From: CAYYNQ01 sp964473105
GTDB lineage: Bacteria > Sumerlaeota > Sumerlaeia > MVZB01
DNA length: 13,338 nt
Assembly (NCBI GenBank): GCA_964473105.1
Contig: CAYYNQ010000070.1
Span: 1-13,338 of the forward strand
Reading direction: 5' to 3'
A program made the translations under genes and the position numbers. A model generated the notes under the pieces. That model worked only from the letters and a program-made list of their open reading frames with translations. It was not told where the DNA came from and did not search any database. The first letter of the stretch is position 1, and every line of letters begins with the position of its first letter. Of the stretch, positions 5,507 through 13,338 are shown in pieces.

Positions 5507-6718
5507 ATGAAGAAGAGACCACGCATCATCCTCGCGATTGTCATTGTGATCCTCATCATTGATGTCGTGACACTCGCGATCATCGAGAAGGTTTACCGCT
5601 CGAACCTGTATGAGGATCTGGTCAGCAAAAAAGACGCCCGAACGGTCTATGCGTTCACAACGACCACAAGCCCGCTTTACCAGTACGACCCGGTGGCCGG
5701 CTACAGTTATGTCCCGGATGCGGATGTCAAATTCAGATTCTACAGTTCGGACAACCGGTTTCTCCGGGAGACCACATGCAAGGTGAACAACATGGGTCAC
5801 CTTGACCCTCGCGATTACACGGTTGAAAAACCCGCGAATGAGTACCGAATCGCATGTATCGGGGATTCGTTCACCGGGACGCCGCAGAACGAAGTCCAGT
5901 GGTCATCGGCCCTGATGGATGTCTGCAACGCCGATGATGAAATGAAACAACTGGCCGGTAAGCCGCTTATTCGTACCTATAATTTTGGCCTTGATGGGAC
6001 CGGGTTTGTCCAGTGGCCCGGGGTTTATGAAGGCAAAGCAAGGCAGTATCAGCCGGACTTGGTGATCGTTAATTTCTTCTGGAACGATATACTGAGGGAT
6101 TTTATTTACCGTGCAACGCTGCCGATCAAGTCGGATCTCGGAGAATACTCGGTCATGGTGGCCAGTAACACGGAACCGGTCGACTTCGGCAACTATGACG
6201 TGCGTTACGGTTGCTCAATCGTGACGGCCCCGAGCACCCTCGATGATCCCGATCGTGCCGCGGATATCAAGCGTGAGATTTATAAGGCACGTATCGACGG
6301 GTTGCCCTGGGAGGGATTTGGCCTGCACTGTTTGTCACGTGTTTTTGGGAATCAATCACGACTGGAGTCGATAATGAGCCCGGTCCCGATGTTCCCGACG
6401 GAGGAAGAGGCCATCCAGGCAAGTGCCGAGGCTGTTCGTGAAATGAAACGCCTTCACCCGCATGTGATTGTCTTGTCCCACCCCTCGATCCAGGAATGCA
6501 AAAGCGGGAAGCCTTCACCGATCATCGCAAAATTCCAGAAGGAGCTGAGTGAGGTCCCGATCATCATGATGCTCGATTATCTTCCCCTGGACAGGGGAGA
6601 GGATGAAATTGAAAGCTGGTACAACCTGCCTCATGATGAACATCCCGGAAACTATGGGTGTGAGGTTTATGGGCAACATGTCAGGGACCGGGTTGCGGAA
6701 TACTTAAAGACCATCTGA
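5507..6718 (+). CDS. Membrane-anchored SGNH/GDSL-family hydrolase
   Basis: The start chosen is the ATG at 5507, with GGGAAGGAA about ten bases upstream; a TTG at 5486 would add seven residues. The 403-residue product begins with a basic head and one transmembrane helix (IILAIVIVILIIDVVTLAII) that would anchor it with the body outside the cytoplasm. SGNH blocks are present in order: IGDSF with nucleophile Ser121; the block II region YNFGLDGTG; FFWND with Asn193; and D377-E-H379-P-G for the catalytic Asp and His. This arrangement is typical of long, membrane-bound SGNH proteins that add or remove acyl groups, usually acetyl, on sugars. The gene lies inside the operon, 34 bases after paralogue 1 and 22 before paralogue 2, so a role in deacylating the same glycan is likely. 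The substrate is unknown. Confidence 0.85.
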   Translation: MKKRPRIILAIVIVILIIDVVTLAIIEKVYRSNLYEDLVSKKDARTVYAFTTTTSPLYQYDPVAGYSYVPDADVKFRFYSSDNRFLRETTCKVNNMGHLDPRDYTVEKPANEYRIACIGDSFTGTPQNEVQWSSALMDVCNADDEMKQLAGKPLIRTYNFGLDGTGFVQWPGVYEGKARQYQPDLVIVNFFWNDILRDFIYRATLPIKSDLGEYSVMVASNTEPVDFGNYDVRYGCSIVTAPSTLDDPDRAADIKREIYKARIDGLPWEGFGLHCLSRVFGNQSRLESIMSPVPMFPTEEEAIQASAEAVREMKRLHPHVIVLSHPSIQECKSGKPSPIIAKFQKELSEVPIIMMLDYLPLDRGEDEIESWYNLPHDEHPGNYGCEVYGQHVRDRVAEYLKTI

Positions 6719-6740
6719 GAGCGGGAAAAGGCATGTCGAA

Positions 6741-8648
6741 ATGAAGTTATATTCCGGTTCCATCGTGTCGGTATGTCTTTGCCTGGCATGCTTTGTGTAT
6801 TCTCCGGACACGACCGCCCGTAGCACATCAGGGTCGCCCCCATTCGAGATCGATGAGGTTCTCAGCCTCGACACGATGCAGCCGCGTGGGAAAAGCTGGA
6901 AAGCCACGGTTCCCGATACCCTGGACCTGGCTGAACGTGCCCGGCTTTCCATCAATGTGCTGACCCGGAATGTCGAGCCCACGAAGTTCTACGGTGTATA
7001 CCAGGGATTCAAGTATGATTCCGAGCCGCCCGAACTATGGGCACTGACCTGGAATATTACGCCCAAAAACGCCAGGACCCTTTCCATGCTGCGAGTCATG
7101 AACGGCAGTGACTTCAACCTTGACGTTGACTACGGGATGATGAAGGCCCTGATGAGTGAGATCCGTGAGGATGGGCAGATGTACTATCCTTTCGACGGTT
7201 CATCGCCTCCAAGTGGTACTTCCTACCCCCAGACCAACGCCATCGTTGTTTTTGCCATGCTTCACCACTACCAGCAGAGCGGAAACCGTGCTTGGCTGAA
7301 ATGGATCGACCTGATGTGCAGGGGCCTGAGGAGCGCCGCCATCGAGGTTGAAGACCGGGCCTATTATCCAATGCAAAGCGGTATCGCTCCCGACGGTTCA
7401 TGGCATTTCATGCTGGGTGTTGACCCGGTCATTGCCTATAAGCCCCCTGATGAACCGACATCGGATCAACAGGGTCATGAGGGGGCCGCCAAGAGTGACC
7501 AGGCGCGACATATCAGTGCATTGTTGAAACATTATGAACTGACCGGGGACGAGGCGTCCCTGGAAATGGCCCGCAAGGTCCACAAGTTCTGCATCAAGCC
7601 CGAGATGTGGGTTGATACAAGCGACGAGGGTTATCCCGGGAATGAACATGGAATCTGGGGGGGTCATGTCCACAACAACATGGAGTGCCTGAATGCATTC
7701 CTTGATCTGTCCATGGTCGACAGGAACGACTGGCTGAAACAGTTCGTCCGCGAGGGCTATGACCATGGGGTCCGTACCGGGGTGCTCCGCATTGGCTGGT
7801 TCCCGGCCTGGGTGACACCCTGGAAGTATGAGCGCCCGAGGAGCCTCCACCAGATGAGTGAGCCCTGCGGTATAGCCGACATGGTTGTCCTGGGTGTGCG
7901 ACTGTCGGATGCGGGCTTGGGCGACTATTGGGATGATGTGGATTATATCGTGCGAAACCACCTAGTTGGCGAGCAGGTGACAAGCCTTGAACAGCTGCGT
8001 GAGGCGGTCAGGACCCTTGATGCCGATGACTCGCATGATGACATGCGTGAACGTTTTGTCGGTGGATTTATCAACTCAAAATGCACAATGTCATACGTCG
8101 GGAACACCCTGCCCGGTTGTTGTTCAGTGAATGGAGCACAGGGGATCTATTATGCATGGCATGGCATCACGCGTTACAGCCGGGGCGTGGCAACCGTGAA
8201 CATGTTCCTGAACAGGGCCTCGGCCTGGATGGATATAGACAGCCATCTGCCCTATGAGGGGAAGGTTGTGATGAAGAACAAGCAGGCACACACTGTCCTG
8301 GTGCGGATCCCCTCCTGGGTTGAAAAGGACAGCCTTCAGTGTTTCGTCAATGATCATGAAGTCAAGGGCGTGATGGTGGGTAGCCGGATGATGATCCAGG
8401 GCCTCGGGGGGGGAGATGTCATCCGGGTCCAGTTCCCCGTTGTTGAAAGCATCGATGAATATACCGTGGGTGATGTCAAATACAGGTTTGAATTCAGGGG
8501 CAGTACCGTTGTCGATGTTGAACCGCGTGAGGATCATCCCCATGCTATTTCACTGTTCAACCGTGGTCACCTCACGGGCAAAAGGGCCTCGATGCGCAGG
8601 GTCGAAAGGTTTGCCGCTGACAAGCTTGTTCCGCTGGGGGCTTACTGA
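6741..8648 (+). CDS. GH127/DUF1680-like secreted protein, paralogue 2
   Basis: This 635-residue protein is the closest relative of paralogue 1. They share VPDTLDLAER, NVLTRNV, GQMYYPFDG, GTSYPQTNA and the C-terminal R-x-x-RFAADKLVPLG pattern. The signal peptide is MKLYSGSIVSVCLCLACFVYS; Cys17 lies in a poor lipobox (CLAC), so either Sec release or lipoprotein processing is possible. The metal/thiolate residues are kept: E374-P-C376 and C460-C461, with E302, H309 and H311 in the E-x6-H-x-H motif. As in the others, GWFPAW occupies the place of the GH127 acid/base loop. The start ATG follows AAAAGG by nine bases. Its stop overlaps the next start as TGATG, so it is probably translationally coupled to paralogue 3. 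An exported glycosidase role, perhaps on a linkage close to that cut by paralogue 1, is inferred. Confidence 0.82.
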   Translation: MKLYSGSIVSVCLCLACFVYSPDTTARSTSGSPPFEIDEVLSLDTMQPRGKSWKATVPDTLDLAERARLSINVLTRNVEPTKFYGVYQGFKYDSEPPELWALTWNITPKNARTLSMLRVMNGSDFNLDVDYGMMKALMSEIREDGQMYYPFDGSSPPSGTSYPQTNAIVVFAMLHHYQQSGNRAWLKWIDLMCRGLRSAAIEVEDRAYYPMQSGIAPDGSWHFMLGVDPVIAYKPPDEPTSDQQGHEGAAKSDQARHISALLKHYELTGDEASLEMARKVHKFCIKPEMWVDTSDEGYPGNEHGIWGGHVHNNMECLNAFLDLSMVDRNDWLKQFVREGYDHGVRTGVLRIGWFPAWVTPWKYERPRSLHQMSEPCGIADMVVLGVRLSDAGLGDYWDDVDYIVRNHLVGEQVTSLEQLREAVRTLDADDSHDDMRERFVGGFINSKCTMSYVGNTLPGCCSVNGAQGIYYAWHGITRYSRGVATVNMFLNRASAWMDIDSHLPYEGKVVMKNKQAHTVLVRIPSWVEKDSLQCFVNDHEVKGVMVGSRMMIQGLGGGDVIRVQFPVVESIDEYTVGDVKYRFEFRGSTVVDVEPREDHPHAISLFNRGHLTGKRASMRRVERFAADKLVPLGAY

Positions 8649-10453
8649 TGTCAAGACGCCCCGGGCTTCCTGTTTTTATCCTGTCCATCATCCCGTCCTG
8701 GTTGTCACTGTTGTCAGCCTCCGATTCCCTGAAGGATGAACTGACAAGCATTGATGCTATTCGCCCGAGGGGTGAATGGATCGATGCCGAGGTCCCGGAC
8801 ACCCTGAGGCTTGCAGAGCATGGCCGACTGGCCGTGAACTGCATGACCGCCAATGTCGATCCCGGTAATAATTACCTGGTGTTCCAGGCGTTTGATTTCT
8901 GGGAGAAGCCGCCCGTTGCCCGCCAGCCCAGTGGACTGCATTCCAAGAATTCCCGTGCCCTAGCGTTGCTCAGGACCATGTGCGGCAGTGAACAGAACCT
9001 GGAAATAGAGTCCGGGATGATGAAGGTCCTGTTCAGCAACAGCCCGTTCATGGTCAAGCATTGGTACAAGCGTGACCCGAATCCGGCCTGGCGGGACAGA
9101 ATCGATACTTTCATCGACGGCTATAATCCGAATTCATCCAATATTGTCCATGTTGAAGATCGTGCATTTCACCCCCCTGAAAGCACCATCCTCCCGGATG
9201 GTACGTGGAAATTCATCGGTGGCAACCAAGTCATCCCATATAATCCGCCTGAGGAACCCCAGGCCGACCATGTCGGCACGGAAGGCTGTGTCAAATGGCA
9301 CCAGATCTGGTCATTGCGTGACCTGGTCGGTTGCCGGCAGTTTTCAAATGATCGTGTCACGCATGAACAACTGCTCAAGTTTACCCGTTTCTGCATGCGT
9401 CCTGAACTCTGGGAACAAACCCCGGACTGGGGGAATCCCGGGAATGAACACGGGATCTGGGGCGGACATTTTCACGGCGGGACGGGTTTCCTTCAGGCCC
9501 TGCTCGACGTGGGAAGGGTTGAGCATGACAACCGTATCAAGCAGATTGTCCGGGAGGGTTATGACCATGCCCGGCGCATGGGTAACATCCGCTTGGGATG
9601 GTTTCCCTGCTGGAGTTCACCCGAGAAATACAAGCGCGGCGGAATGCTCAAGCAACTCTACGAGGCATGCGGGACAGCGGACACGTTGATCCTGGCCGTC
9701 AAGCTGACCGATGCCGGGATGGGGGACTACTGGGATGACGTGGACTCGATTGCGCGCCGCCTGGCCGTGTTGCAGTGGATCGAGGAGGACGAGATGCTTC
9801 GCAAGGCCGGGGGCAGTCCCGAGTCGGATGCGCTGGTCAGGCGTTTCGTGGGCGGATTCGGGAATGGCGGCCTGGCGTCACGTATTTACCAGACAACCGG
9901 CTGTTGTTCAGCCAATGGTTCCATCGCACTTTATTATGCCTGGGAAGGGATCACGCGTTTCAGCCAGGGCGTGGCGACCGTGAACATGTTCCTGAACAGG
10001 GCCTCGACATGGATGGATGTCGACAGCTACCTGCCCTACGAGGGAAAACTCGTCCTGAGAAACAAGAAAGCCCACACGGCAATGGTGAGGATACCCTATT
10101 ATGTCGACCCCGTCAGCATCAGGTCATCCATCAACGGGAAAATGGCAGATCCTGTCCTGGCAGGACGCCACCTGATTTTTCGGGGCCTGCAGCCCGGTGA
10201 TGCAATCTTGATTGAGTTCCCGCTTGAGGAGACAGTCAGTCAATACACAATCGGCGGGGTTGTTTATCATCTCAAGATGCGTGGTGGATCGGTGATCAGG
10301 CTGTGGCCGCGTAATCCGCATCCTGAGCTTGTTGCCTCCTACAGCGATCATTACATGATATATGATCCCAAATATAAAGATGTATCCGAGGCCCCATTAC
10401 GGAAGATCAGCAGGTTTGTGCCTGACAGAGTGATCGCCCTGGATGATTTGTAG
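8648..10453 (+). CDS. GH127/DUF1680-like secreted protein, paralogue 3 (shortened barrel)
   Basis: At 601 residues this is the shortest of the four. A Sec signal (GLPVFILSIIPSWLSLLSA) is probably cleaved after Ala24. The zinc/cysteine set is intact: E339-A-C341 and C419-C420, with E267, H274 and H276. GWFPCW stands where the acid/base loop would be, and the beta-sandwich half (NMFLNRASTWMDVDSYLPYE) is very like paralogues 1 and 2. About 25 residues are missing near residues 115-165: the ENGQMYYPFDG and SYPQTNA segments conserved in paralogues 1 and 2 are replaced by an unrelated short stretch (VLFSNSPFMVKHWYKRDPNP). This probably changes the substrate pocket, or could mark decay, though the rest of the frame is clean. 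The start overlaps the previous stop by one base. The C-terminal tail keeps the PLRKISRFVPDRVIAL pattern. Confidence 0.8.
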   Translation: MSRRPGLPVFILSIIPSWLSLLSASDSLKDELTSIDAIRPRGEWIDAEVPDTLRLAEHGRLAVNCMTANVDPGNNYLVFQAFDFWEKPPVARQPSGLHSKNSRALALLRTMCGSEQNLEIESGMMKVLFSNSPFMVKHWYKRDPNPAWRDRIDTFIDGYNPNSSNIVHVEDRAFHPPESTILPDGTWKFIGGNQVIPYNPPEEPQADHVGTEGCVKWHQIWSLRDLVGCRQFSNDRVTHEQLLKFTRFCMRPELWEQTPDWGNPGNEHGIWGGHFHGGTGFLQALLDVGRVEHDNRIKQIVREGYDHARRMGNIRLGWFPCWSSPEKYKRGGMLKQLYEACGTADTLILAVKLTDAGMGDYWDDVDSIARRLAVLQWIEEDEMLRKAGGSPESDALVRRFVGGFGNGGLASRIYQTTGCCSANGSIALYYAWEGITRFSQGVATVNMFLNRASTWMDVDSYLPYEGKLVLRNKKAHTAMVRIPYYVDPVSIRSSINGKMADPVLAGRHLIFRGLQPGDAILIEFPLEETVSQYTIGGVVYHLKMRGGSVIRLWPRNPHPELVASYSDHYMIYDPKYKDVSEAPLRKISRFVPDRVIALDDL

Positions 10454-10477
10454 TCCTGACCCGCAACGGATGTGCTG

Positions 10478-12469
10478 ATGCCTGAAAACCGGAGAGAGTT
10501 CCTGAAAATATCCGTGATGCTTGCAGGCGCAGGCGTGGTCCCTGGTTGCAGCCGTGTGTTCTTCCCGGAAAACCCCGATGGCCGGGTGTATTCGAATTCC
10601 CCGAACATTCCGGCAACACTCGATCTTGCCGATCATGGCAGGATGGCCATCAACGGAATACTTGGATCACTGAACCCGGACGTGGAGTTCGAGTCGGTCT
10701 TTTATCACATCCTTGATGTGCATCCCCCCTATATGCTGCACTGGAGCACGATGGTCAGCGGGGTGATGCCCAAGTATATCGAGGCCCTGCCGATGTTGCG
10801 CACGATGTCGGGCAGCAGGCAGGATCTTGATATCCAGGAAGGCTTTCTTCAGGCGATGCTGAGGAATGCCGAGGACGATGGTTTGGTCTATGACCGGGCC
10901 GACGAGACCCGGCCCTGGAATGTCGGCGTGTATTATGGCCGTCCCGACTGGAATGAGGATTATGCGAACATGGCCGGTAACGGGCGCCTGATATCCGGTT
11001 TCACGTTCTGGCACCAGTTGACCGGTGATGACATTTGGAAACGTCTGGCGCGGCGTAGTGCCGAGCGCATGCTGGACCTGGTGATCGAGGAGGGGGACTA
11101 TGCATACTATCCCAATCCCGGTCTGGGGAATGACTTCAGTTATCCGCGGGAATCAGGATGGATCACGCGTGATCCGCCGGAACGTTCCAATGAGGGTTTC
11201 GAGGGCGCAACCCTTTTTTATCTGCTTCAGCCTGTGAGGGGGTTCATGCGTTATTACCAGCTCAGTGGTGATGAACGCTTTCTCGATGTTTCCAGGAAGT
11301 TTGTCAGGTTTGGAACCCAGCCAAAATTCTGGGGTGCGGTGAATGATATGAAGCCCCCTTCAGGTGCGGAACGCGGTCATTTTACCGGTCACTTTCATGG
11401 GAGACTGGCGGCATTGCGGGGCATGCTTGATTATGCCGTCCTGGCCGGTGACGCCAGGGTTCAGTTGATGGTACGCGACAGTTATGAATGGGCACGCCAG
11501 CGCGGGATCCACCGGTTGGGCGTGTTTCCCCATACCTATGAATATACCGAAGGCTGCACGCTGGGTGACATGACCTGCCTGTCAGTTGCGTTGACCGATG
11601 CCGGTCTGGGCGATTACTGGGACGATGTTGAGATGTATTCGCGCAACGGCCTGATCTGCCTGCAGGCGACTGATCTCGATGAATTGAAGCGTGTCTCGGA
11701 GGCGGGAAAATATCGACCACCCGAATCAAATTGGGGTGGTTTCGCCGATTCCCGGTTTGGTGGAAACAACAGGGGCGTGCTGCCCAAACAGGAACTCCAC
11801 GATCATGTCCTGAAACGTGCGATCGGGGCATTCGGTCACCTCCAGGGGGCGCGATTCCAGTTTCCGCTGATGATGGCCTGCTGCACGGCAAACTGCAGCC
11901 AGGGACTCTACCACGCCTGGGAGGGTATTCTTCGAAAAAGCGGGCGGGATGCCGTTGATGTCAACATGTGGCTAAACCGCCGCTCTCCATGGCTCGATAT
12001 CTGGAGCTGGCTGCCTTACGAGGGGCGGCTCATGCTTTACAACAAGGGTATGACGAGGATAACCATCCGCAAGCCGGCCTGGGCAAGGCCCTCACGGATC
12101 CGTTGCCGGGTCAACGGGGTGGATGCAGTGCCGGCATGGTCGGGAAACCGCATGCTACTGACCCAACTGCGGGGGAATGAGATTATCGAACTGGAGACAG
12201 AGGTCACGCGTGACAGGGGATCCTACACGTTGGTCAATCTTCATGCCCCACATGAATCAAAGGAACAATACACGTGTGAGTTTCATGGGCACACGGCAAT
12301 CAGTGCCGTGCGAATCCGGGCCGGCCGGGATCCGGGTGAACCCTATTCGGAGAACCTTGACTGGTATCGATTGTTCAGGCGTGAGCATATGAGGGCATCA
12401 CACGCGCCGATGAAGGCGATGCCGGCTCATATCCCCCCCCAACGGATCATCAAATGCACAATCACCTGA
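10478..12469 (+). CDS. GH127/DUF1680-like Tat-exported lipoprotein, paralogue 4
   Basis: The ATG at 10478 is chosen because AACGGA lies seven bases upstream; the GTG at 10472 is too close to it. The 663-residue protein starts with a twin-arginine motif (NRREFLK), a hydrophobic stretch and V-P-G-C (Cys24), so it is predicted to be exported folded by Tat and lipid-anchored. It shares TLDLADHGRMAIN, MLRTMSGS and the C-terminal REHMRASHAPM pattern with the others but is the most divergent. Key residues remain: E358-G-C360 and C468-C469, plus E298, H305 and H307. The Cys-to-CysCys spacing is 108 residues against 78-84 in the other three, owing to an insertion around GGNNRGVLPKQELHDHVLK. Tat export fits a protein that takes its metal in the cytoplasm, which suits the predicted zinc-thiolate site. 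It is the last gene of the operon, 24 bases after paralogue 3. Confidence 0.82.
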   Translation: MPENRREFLKISVMLAGAGVVPGCSRVFFPENPDGRVYSNSPNIPATLDLADHGRMAINGILGSLNPDVEFESVFYHILDVHPPYMLHWSTMVSGVMPKYIEALPMLRTMSGSRQDLDIQEGFLQAMLRNAEDDGLVYDRADETRPWNVGVYYGRPDWNEDYANMAGNGRLISGFTFWHQLTGDDIWKRLARRSAERMLDLVIEEGDYAYYPNPGLGNDFSYPRESGWITRDPPERSNEGFEGATLFYLLQPVRGFMRYYQLSGDERFLDVSRKFVRFGTQPKFWGAVNDMKPPSGAERGHFTGHFHGRLAALRGMLDYAVLAGDARVQLMVRDSYEWARQRGIHRLGVFPHTYEYTEGCTLGDMTCLSVALTDAGLGDYWDDVEMYSRNGLICLQATDLDELKRVSEAGKYRPPESNWGGFADSRFGGNNRGVLPKQELHDHVLKRAIGAFGHLQGARFQFPLMMACCTANCSQGLYHAWEGILRKSGRDAVDVNMWLNRRSPWLDIWSWLPYEGRLMLYNKGMTRITIRKPAWARPSRIRCRVNGVDAVPAWSGNRMLLTQLRGNEIIELETEVTRDRGSYTLVNLHAPHESKEQYTCEFHGHTAISAVRIRAGRDPGEPYSENLDWYRLFRREHMRASHAPMKAMPAHIPPQRIIKCTIT

Positions 12470-12804
12470 ACTGATCCACCGGGCTGGGTCGAGTGCCATG
12501 CTTGTGTCGTTCCCGGGCAGGGGTTCCTCGGGGTGGAGGAGATGGGACCATGGCAACACAGGGACAGTCTTGTGATCACCATGTGTGTGAAGCGGAACCT
12601 GTGGATAATCGACCTGCAGGAGCATTGTCGGGACATGCGATGGACTGGAGGTCTGTCGGCATTTCTGTTGTCCTTGACCGCATGGGAGTGGATTCGGCAT
12701 GTCCCTGTCACGGCCCGGGATAATATCGAACCGGGTTTTAATAAGTGTGGATTCCGGGAAATATATGGGGTATATCAACCCTGATCCATGAAAGGATGTC
12801 ATGT
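12470..12804. other. 335-base gap between the operon and the PfpI-like gene
   Basis: Open frames on both strands cross this gap (for example plus 12533-12784 and minus 12398-12802), but none has a convincing ribosome site, domain or composition. A weak hairpin at 12714-12735 is listed separately. I found no clear promoter; a TTGACC at 12674 has no matching -10 element at normal spacing. Confidence 0.55.
12714..12739 (+). terminator. Weak candidate terminator hairpin
   Basis: CCCGG (12714-12718) can pair with CCGGG (12731-12735) across a 12-base loop, followed directly by TTTTA. A five-pair stem with a loop this long is marginal. Its position between the operon and the next gene is the main support. 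Confidence 0.25.
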
Positions 12805-13338
12805 ATGCCTGAAAAGCCCCTTGCTGGAAAAAAGATGCTGACTTTTGTCGGCGAGATTTATGAAGACCTCGAGTTGTGGTATCCAGTCCTGAGGATGCGC
12901 GAGGCCGGCATGGAGGTGGTCATTGCCGGACCTGAGGCAGCCGTGATCTACCAGGGCAAGAATGGTTACCCCTGCACTTCCGATGCCGCGATCCGGGACA
13001 TGGAGGAGAAGAGTTTCGATGCGTTGCTTGTGCCGGGCGGGTTCATGCCGGACAAGCTGCGCCGGGATGAGAAGGTCAAGCAACTGGTCCGTGATTTCGA
13101 TGCATCGGGCAAGCTGATTGCAGCGATATGCCACGGGCCATGGATTCCAATCTCGGCGGGTGTTTATCGTGATGTGTGCGTCACCAGTTCACCCGGGATT
13201 CGTGACGACCTTGTCAATGCCGGGGCGGTCTGGGAGGACAAGCCGGTTGTCATCGACCGGCATTTTGTGACCAGCCGCAAGCCCGATGATCTTCCTGATT
13301 TCTGCTGCGCAATGCTGCGGGTCCTGTGTCAGGGATGA
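12805..13338 (+). CDS. DJ-1/PfpI (ThiJ) superfamily protein, PfpI-like
   Basis: The ATG at 12805 follows GAAAGGA by eight bases and gives 177 residues, close to the usual 165-175 of PfpI proteins; an upstream GTG frame from 12745 would add 20 unconserved residues. The first strand and EDLELWYP segment (residues 20-27) match the conserved glutamate-bearing EDxEL-x-YP region. DALLVPGG and AAICHGPW follow, with the nucleophile cysteine at Cys109 and His110. The GPW and later TSSPGIRDDLVNAGAVW segments are typical of the PfpI/YhbO branch. Such proteins are cytoplasmic and have been linked to peptidase, glyoxalase III-like or deglycase activity and to stress protection; which applies here cannot be told. 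The gene is separated from the glycosidase-like operon by 335 bases and is probably its own unit. It ends exactly at the window edge with a proper TGA. Confidence 0.9.
   Translation: MPEKPLAGKKMLTFVGEIYEDLELWYPVLRMREAGMEVVIAGPEAAVIYQGKNGYPCTSDAAIRDMEEKSFDALLVPGGFMPDKLRRDEKVKQLVRDFDASGKLIAAICHGPWIPISAGVYRDVCVTSSPGIRDDLVNAGAVWEDKPVVIDRHFVTSRKPDDLPDFCCAMLRVLCQG

Noticed and set aside
6733..6744. Three-codon ORF (ATG TCG AAA TGA) overlapping the start of paralogue 2
   Set aside because: Too short to judge and easily explained by chance; the AAAAGG site is better placed for the ATG at 6741.
3526..12469. Tandem near-identical repeats as an assembly artefact
   Set aside because: The four copies differ strongly in protein sequence, length and export signal, so they are true paralogues, not a misassembly.
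12477..12540. GC-rich segments after paralogue 4 (CCACC and GGTGG) as a terminator
   Set aside because: The arms are about 50 bases apart with no stable nested stem and no following U run.
12398..12802. Open frames on both strands across the gap before the PfpI-like gene
   Set aside because: Composition is not protein-like, no good ribosome sites were seen, and the minus frame overlaps the end of paralogue 4.

Overview
The window looks like part of a moderately GC-rich genome from an environmental bacterium, most likely of the PVC superphylum (Kiritimatiellota, Lentisphaerota or Verrucomicrobiota) or a similar lineage such as Hydrogenedentota. This placement is an inference. It rests on the prepilin-type protein (a GFTLIELL head followed by a PNFLEAQTR-type segment and a late NGTVSPGD motif), on a secreted protein opening with a 'SYKGQLTDASGG' module, and on the exported, unrecognised hydrolase paralogues. 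No rRNA, tRNA, CRISPR array or insertion sequence was seen.

Layout. Positions 1-548 hold, on the minus strand, the N-terminal part of a secreted surface or fibre-like protein with an 18-residue tandem repeat, running off the left edge. A divergent intergenic region follows, with a candidate promoter on each strand. Next come a secreted CE1/LpqC-like esterase (812-1774), a gap with a possible 37-residue membrane peptide (1954-2067), a pseudopilin (2170-2928), a hairpin, and a short secreted protein that looks truncated (3000-3461).

The core is a tight plus-strand operon at 3526-12469. It has four paralogous exported proteins of about 600-660 residues and one membrane-anchored SGNH/GDSL hydrolase between the first and second. 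The paralogues look like distant members of the GH127/DUF1680 (beta-L-arabinofuranosidase) superfamily. Each keeps an E-x-C motif followed 78-108 residues later by a Cys-Cys pair, the zinc/thiolate site of characterised GH127 enzymes, plus an invariant E-x6-H-x-H motif. The segment where GH127 enzymes carry the acid/base glutamate is replaced by a G-[WV]-[MF]-P motif. The four have different export signals: lipoprotein, Sec, Sec, and Tat with lipobox.

The window closes with a PfpI/DJ-1 family protein (12805-13338) after a 335-base gap. Taken together, the locus reads as an extracytoplasmic machine for an unknown acyl-decorated glycan: two esterase-type enzymes could remove acyl groups, and four divergent cysteine-dependent GH127-like enzymes could act on different linkages, probably arabinofuranose-like. 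Substrate and activity are inference. The four-paralogue set with an altered active-site loop is the strongest candidate here for something undescribed.
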